A stretch of 64,000 nucleotides of DNA from assembly GCF_037151175.1 (NCBI RefSeq), contig NZ_JBBCOR010000006.1:217952-281951 (forward strand). The letters are read 5' to 3'. Source of the DNA: Asaia sp003994335 (lineage in GTDB: Bacteria > Pseudomonadota > Alphaproteobacteria > Acetobacterales > Acetobacteraceae). Shown here piece after piece: positions 62,739 to 64,000 of this stretch (within the stretch, counting starts at the first letter, position 1; the number at the start of each line of letters is the position of its first letter). A program made the translations under genes and the position numbers. The notes below the pieces were generated by a model. It searched no databases. It saw nothing but the letters and a program-made list of their open reading frames with translations, and was not told the origin of the DNA.

Positions 62739-63641
62739 CTATTTTCGACATGACACCGACCTTAGTCCGTTTATTGAGTAAAGATCCTTCGTAGGCAGAC
62801 GAATAGTCATCGAACCAGGAAGGTTTGATGCATCTGTTTCGAAAAAAGTAAAATCGCCTATCCCGTAAAGTATGGCGTGCAGCTTAGGGAAATACGATTC
62901 CTTTTGCCCGTCGACTTCGATTGTGCATTCGTCGTCGGCAGTATCTACTGCGTGATAGGTAAGACGCACAATATGGGCAGCTTCTTCGTTGAGGAAAAAT
63001 TTAGTGTCCGGGCGTGGTCTGAGCCCGATCATGGTCAGATACGCTGAATTCACAAACATTAACACCGGCAGTATTGCTAGAGGTAGTAATGGTATAAACA
63101 GGAAAGATCGAGATTTGAATTCCTTGCTTTCACTATCAAAACAAGCGTTGGTAAAAACAACGAACAGAAATCCAGTTACAAATACATATGATGACATTAA
63201 AAGAATGTGATAATTATTGTCTATCTTGCGAAAGAATAGCAAGTAAGACAACATAGATATGACGCATATACTGATGGCTAGGCGAAGTATAAACGATTTC
63301 TCGCCCTTTGTGTTGGCGAAAACGTTATTTGTGTCTTTTACGTAATATCTCATTTTCTGTTCAGGCGCAGCGCGCGCTCTTCTCTTTGCAGAAAACCATA
63401 GAAGGAAATGAAATACGGGATAGGATAGGAATGCCCCGAATATTGTGAAAAACGTCAGCAATAATATGTTGAATAGTCCATACATGAGTAGTTCAGATAT
63501 AGTTACTGTGTGGACAACGTCTGGAAGTATCCGTTCGAACATGCAGTATGAAAATAATATCAATCCTCCAGTCGCTAGAGATAATTTGGATAAAACCGAG
63601 ATATAGAAAACAATCTTCTTCCAGTTCTCACCCTCTTGCAT
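62739..63641 (-). CDS. Low-GC membrane protein of unknown function
   Basis: A 300-residue protein with about six transmembrane helices (near 12-32, 48-75, 118-136, 147-168, 180-200) and a 90-residue C-terminal extracytoplasmic or cytoplasmic domain (DTADDECTIEVDGQKESYFPK...). Codon use is AT-rich (many Phe, Ile, Asn, Lys), unlike the core genes, which points to horizontal transfer. I do not recognise a family. Confidence 0.65.
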   Translation of the reverse strand: MQEGENWKKIVFYISVLSKLSLATGGLILFSYCMFERILPDVVHTVTISELLMYGLFNILLLTFFTIFGAFLSYPVFHFLLWFSAKRRARAAPEQKMRYYVKDTNNVFANTKGEKSFILRLAISICVISMLSYLLFFRKIDNNYHILLMSSYVFVTGFLFVVFTNACFDSESKEFKSRSFLFIPLLPLAILPVLMFVNSAYLTMIGLRPRPDTKFFLNEEAAHIVRLTYHAVDTADDECTIEVDGQKESYFPKLHAILYGIGDFTFFETDASNLPGSMTIRLPTKDLYSINGLRSVSCRK

Positions 63642-63875
63642 GAGGCATCACCCCTAAGAATACTTGTTACCGCAGAACTGCAGCGTCCGCCTCTTTCGTT
63701 AAGAGAACGTTATAAATGTTTATTATCCACACCTGATTTCGCGATGTCGGTGCATAGTTGGGACGAGAGACTACCATAATCAGCCGGTAGATATGGATTA
63801 TCCCGAAGGGAGGATCCGACGGTCTCATCAAGGACGTCAGGCTCGTTAGATCTGATTACGCGATCACGCCCGTTC

Positions 63876-63894
63876 GCCTAGGTGGTGCCTAGGC
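63876..63894. repeat. 7-bp inverted repeat at the end of the IS5-like element
   Basis: GCCTAGG (63876-63882) and CCTAGGC (63888-63894) flank TGGTG, 7 bp beyond the transposase stop. It may be a subterminal hairpin or part of the element's inverted repeat. Confidence 0.45.
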
Positions 63895-63901
63895 TCAGGA
63901 C

Positions 63902-64000
63902 TCATAGCCAGAACATGACGGTTGCGGCGAGGCATATGGCTAAGAAGAAGACGGTCGGGCATCTGTCGTAGCGGGTTGCGACCCGCCGCCAGTCCTTGAG
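63902..64000 (-). mobile_element. IS5-family transposase, 3' end (partial)
   Basis: The minus strand from the window edge reads L-K-D-W-R-R-V-A-T-R-Y-D-R-C-P ... A-T-V-M-F-W-L and stops at 63902-63904. This is the conserved end of DDE transposases of the IS5 family (IS427/IS1031-like), common in acetic acid bacteria. The rest lies outside the window. Confidence 0.85.

Noticed and set aside
1..64000. CRISPR array or known defence island
   Set aside because: No regularly spaced direct repeats were seen and no cas or restriction genes were recognised; the Cas2-like protein stands alone.

Overview
The window reads as chromosome of an acetic acid bacterium (Acetobacteraceae, Alphaproteobacteria). 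This is inferred from GC-rich coding sequence, alphaproteobacterial gene sets (purN-purM divergent from hdaA-ppk-ppx; prfA-prmC-DUF4167; gatCAB beside ruvX; ubiG beside lysC), a membrane malate:quinone oxidoreductase, a Hint-domain surface-type protein and an IS5-type transposase end. Genus cannot be fixed without a search; an Asaia- or Gluconobacter-like organism would fit.

Layout. 1-7.2 kb: J-domain protein, BolA, LolA-like lipoprotein, lipB, tRNA-Leu, galU-phosphohexomutase, and a tightly overlapping run of DUF3553, comF, glutaredoxin, DUF1178 and DUF2147 genes. 7.2-18.9 kb: exported lactonase, ubiG/lysC, a flavin oxidoreductase, RodZ-like protein, ispG, hisS, prfA, prmC, DUF4167. Most of these sit head to tail; one small exported-protein gene is inserted antisense between prfA and prmC. 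18.9-30.6 kb: glycosyltransferase, tRNA-Met, MscS channel, a Cas2/SinR-like small protein, phosphotransacylase, tRNA-Val, N-formylglutamate amidohydrolase, mqo, AI-2E transporter, ABC-F protein, ndk. 30.9-38.4 kb: transporters (EamA, sugar MFS), a P-loop kinase-like protein, and a sugar-isomerase / glycosyltransferase / DUF2142 group. 38.4-45.5 kb: purN-purM and the divergent hdaA-ppk-ppx-cdh group, joining purine synthesis, replication-initiation control and polyphosphate turnover.

46.4-52.7 kb: a sugar uptake operon of the ribose/rhamnose type. A palindromic LacI-type operator precedes a gene that fuses the double ATPase to a permease. A second permease, a periplasmic binding protein and a LacI repressor follow. 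52.6-56.6 kb: ruvX, gatCAB, tRNA-Ser.

Downstream of tRNA-Ser(GCU), 56.6-64 kb is different: sparse, AT-richer and decayed. It holds an orphan conserved gene, two IS5-like relics, a truncated copy of a Hint-protein C-terminus, one intact Hint gene, a TetR regulator behind two palindromes, a low-GC membrane protein and the 3' end of an IS5-family transposase. This looks like an old integration hot spot. I found no CRISPR array and no convincing defence system. The most unusual items are the fused transporter with its double operator, a possible cloverleaf RNA ahead of ispG, a structured intergenic RNA candidate near 23 kb, and the Hint-gene/relic pair.
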